Part shown: positions 19,048 to 20,975 of the stretch, one piece after another
How the letters are laid out: each line of letters starts with the position of its first letter
Position numbering within the stretch: position 1 is the stretch's first letter
NCBI GenBank assembly: GCA_025201375.1
Contig: JAIWZP010000105.1
Span: forward strand, 1 to 20,975
Reading direction: 5' to 3'
Origin: Gongronella butleri
Taxonomy: Eukaryota; Mucoromycota; Mucoromycetes; Mucorales; Cunninghamellaceae
DNA length: 20,975 nt
The notes under the pieces: generated by a model
What the model was told of the DNA's origin: nothing
Databases searched by the model: none
The model's input: the letters and a program-made list of their open reading frames with translations, nothing else
Program-made: the position numbers and the translations under genes

Positions 19048-19173
19048 TCAAAGGCGCCACCGATTAGCATAATCTGGTGCTCTTGTCCGTGTTTTGAACT
19101 TAAGCCGACAAAAAAAAGTGAAAGAGAAAAAACAGCACTTTTTTTTTTTTTGGAATAACAACTTTCTTTTGCT

Positions 19174-19480
19174 TGCCTTGTGATTATGATGCGCTCCGAG
19201 AGCCATGACAAGAATGCCCAAAGCATGCCATAATCATTCCACTAGCTCTTGTCGTGTGATTCTAATGCGCTCCAAGAACCATTATGACAAGAATGCCCAA
19301 AGCCAGCCATGTTCATTTCACTAGCTCTTGTCGTGTGATTTTAATGCGCTCCAATAGCCATGATGACAAGAATGCCCAAAGCCAGTCATGTTCATTCCTC
19401 TAGCTCTTGTCGCGTGATTTTAATGCGCTCCAAAAGCCATGATGACAAGAATGCCCAAAGCGAAGCATGTTCATTCCACT
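19174..19480 (+). repeat. Tandem repeat, about 3.9 copies of a 76-79-bp unit
   Basis: Units start at 19181, 19257, 19336 and 19415 with TGATT(A/C/T)T(A/G)ATGCGCTCC, spaced 76, 79 and 79 bp. Each has GACAAGAATGCCCAAAGC and then a CTCTTGTC that is partly complementary (GACAAGA with TCTTGTC), so each unit can form a small stem. The last copy degrades after about 19480. Confidence 0.92.
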
Positions 19481-19609
19481 TTGATCTTATTAGGTCTTGT
19501 GTTATATAGTAGATCTTCGTTATATCATAGCTGCATTCTTTACTAAAACGCAACGTGCTAAGAAACCACGATTGGGTACCGAGTACGACGAACCATCACA
19601 AAAATGCAT

Positions 19610-19616
19610 TATATAA
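19610..19616 (+). promoter_or_regulatory. Probable TATA box of the right-edge gene
   Basis: TATATAA, followed by AG, lies 64 bp upstream of the chosen ATG (19680). Transcription starting about 30 bp downstream would miss the ATG at 19635, supporting 19680 as the start codon. Confidence 0.5.
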
Positions 19617-19679
19617 AGTGCAATCGTAAAAGAAATGCTGATTTTTTCCACTTTTTTCATCATTCCAAGCAACTGCTCA

Positions 19680-20705
19680 ATGACAAACAACGGACAAGAA
19701 CGACCCACAGAGGTGCGACCCAACAGGAAAAGAGCCCGACCCGAGACGGCGTCCACATCGACGCCCATTGCGAACAAGGTTCGCGATTTAGACGAAAAAG
19801 TGCGAACGATGGCCAATAGGCTAGGAAGCATTGACCGAGCCATAAACAACAGCGCGCTAACGGTACATCGCGTCGGTCAGGCGGTCACCGATGGTCTGGC
19901 AGAGCTCAAGACTAGCCTGGCAGTCGAGAGTGCCCGCATCAACGATCTTGCGGATCAATTCAAAAAACTGGTCAATGGCGAATTGAACGACGAGGTGGAA
20001 CGCACTGAGAAGCGCAATATCGCCATGATCGAAATCGCTGTAAGTATGGTTGCTCGCATTTGTTTGACAACAAGTATTGAACCCTTATTATTCTTTAGCG
20101 CGCAATCAAAAACGCAATGAGTATATATAAAGTGAGCTGGGACGGCTCAAAGCTTTTTTCAGCGAAGGTCAATCAGGATTTGGCGAGGAATCTTCATCAA
20201 CTTGTGCAAAAGGAGAACGTCGCCAGTGGTGCGGCCATGTGGTCGGATGTTTTGATCAAGCAATTGCTGAAACGTCGGCATCGCGAAGAGCGGTCCAAGT
20301 GGAGCAAGCTCAATGCCCTCAAAAACAACAATGCGGAGGAACTCGCGCGTGTAGCCAGCGCGGAAGCGACAACGCGCGTTAAGAAGCGCCGAGATGTAAG
20401 TCATTTATCAATTTTTTGATTTTTTTCTGATTTTTTCACTTAGATTGCCGCCGCAAGATTGCAAAAATTTAAGTACTTGGACAAGGGCAAAGTCGAGATC
20501 CACTTCCTCGACTTTGAAGAAGACGACGATGCCGTCAAGGAATTGTTCGACAACCCCGAGATCGTTTTTACCTCTGAACTCACATCCGATATTGAAGATG
20601 ACGGCCCGAACAATACGAAAATGCGCTGGTACCCCGATGGCAGGACGGACTTCGTATGTTGCAATCATGCGTCAAGGTGGTGGAAATGTTCGATATTCGG
20701 CGACT

Positions 20706-20742
<37 letters not shown>

Positions 20743-20975
20743 CTGACGAGGGTCATCAACATGGTCGACTACGGGAACGAACGTGATCCTTTTGACCAAA
20801 CCGTGGTCCCAAAGCACCGCGTCGTCCAAGGGTCATACCCAATTTGGGGGTTCGTACCCAGCAGCACGGCCGAGGAAGACGACGATTACTCGTCATGCGA
20901 TGAAGATGCGGAGGTTGACCACCTCCGTCGGCAATCTGAGGCGATTGTAGAGCGTGAGTTATCCAATGCGGACCA
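19680..20975 (+). CDS. Unrecognised multi-exon protein, probably nuclear, 3' end outside window
   Basis: Four exons join in frame: 19680-20039, 20099-20395, 20444-20653 and 20743 to at least 20953. A possible GTGAGT donor follows at 20954, or the exon runs on to the edge. The N-terminus has a basic patch RPNRKRARPE (likely nuclear localisation signal), then a helical heptad-like segment (about residues 35-110: VRDLDEKVRTMANRLGSIDR onward) that suggests a coiled coil. Exon 2 is rich in Arg/Lys. Exon 3 is acidic and ends MRWYPDGRTDF; exon 4 begins LTRVINMVDY. This last junction loosely recalls a pattern in repetitive, uncharacterised protein families of Mucoromycota, but that is from memory and weak. 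Introns are 59, 48 and 89 nt; the last holds 32 T before its AG. I cannot assign a function. A tandem repeat and a TATA-like box lie just upstream. Confidence 0.75.
20709..20740 (+). repeat. 32-nt poly(T) directly against a splice acceptor
   Basis: All bases between a CTGAC branch-point-like site (20704-20708) and the AG at 20741-20742 are T. The layout resembles ATG2 intron 5. Confidence 0.85.

Noticed and set aside
18599..19067. Plus-strand frames over the poly(T) and foldback element
   Set aside because: They consist of poly-Phe and translated inverted-repeat arms and lack any family resemblance.
19174..19480. Regular repeats that could suggest a CRISPR array
   Set aside because: The whole 76-79-bp unit is repeated, with no unique spacers, and the host is a eukaryote; this is an ordinary tandem repeat.

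Overview
The window looks like nuclear DNA of a filamentous fungus, most likely Mucoromycota. The evidence is short spliceosomal introns (about 50-100 nt, GT-AG, some with CTAAC or CTGAC branch-point-like sites), a fungal-type ATG2, a DUF3020-like fungal protein, F-box/leucine-rich genes in tandem, and a decayed DIRS-like reverse transcriptase. The phylum is inferred from gene content and style; no marker fixes the genus.

Layout. (1) 1-4577, + strand: the last nine exons of ATG2, the autophagy lipid-transfer protein; its 5' end is outside the window. (2) 4816-6352, +: a four-exon gene with a DUF3020-like basic domain, only 238 bp after ATG2. (3) 6353-8500: mostly non-coding, with poly(A) signals, a purine tract, a GC-rich island and a frameshifted DIRS-like retrotransposon fragment. 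(4) 9825-8839, -: a two-exon gene of unknown function with an N-terminal hydrophobic segment. (5) About 9505-16885: a diverged tandem segmental duplication, two units of roughly 3.4-3.6 kb, each with an intact minus-strand F-box gene (617 and 605 aa). The first unit carries part of the gene in (4); the second keeps only a remnant, ending in a 41-nt poly(A). (6) 16.9-18.2 kb: no convincing gene, but a striking cluster of the palindromic heptamer TACWGTA. (7) 18267-18339, -: an intact intronless tRNA-Thr(AGT). (8) 18.6-19.5 kb: a 41-nt poly(T), an 85-bp near-perfect inverted repeat, and a nearly fourfold 76-79-bp tandem repeat. (9) 19680 to the right edge, +: the first four exons of an unrecognised, probably nuclear, coiled-coil protein with a TATA box.

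The genes do not form one pathway. ATG2 and the DUF3020-like gene are stable single-copy genes; the right two thirds is accessory DNA shaped by duplication, homopolymer growth and mobile-element decay. The items most worth a second look are the TACWGTA cluster, the perfect 170-bp identity tract between the F-box copies, the foldback element, the hairpin-capable tandem repeat next to the last gene, and the alternative C-terminus of the DUF3020-like protein.
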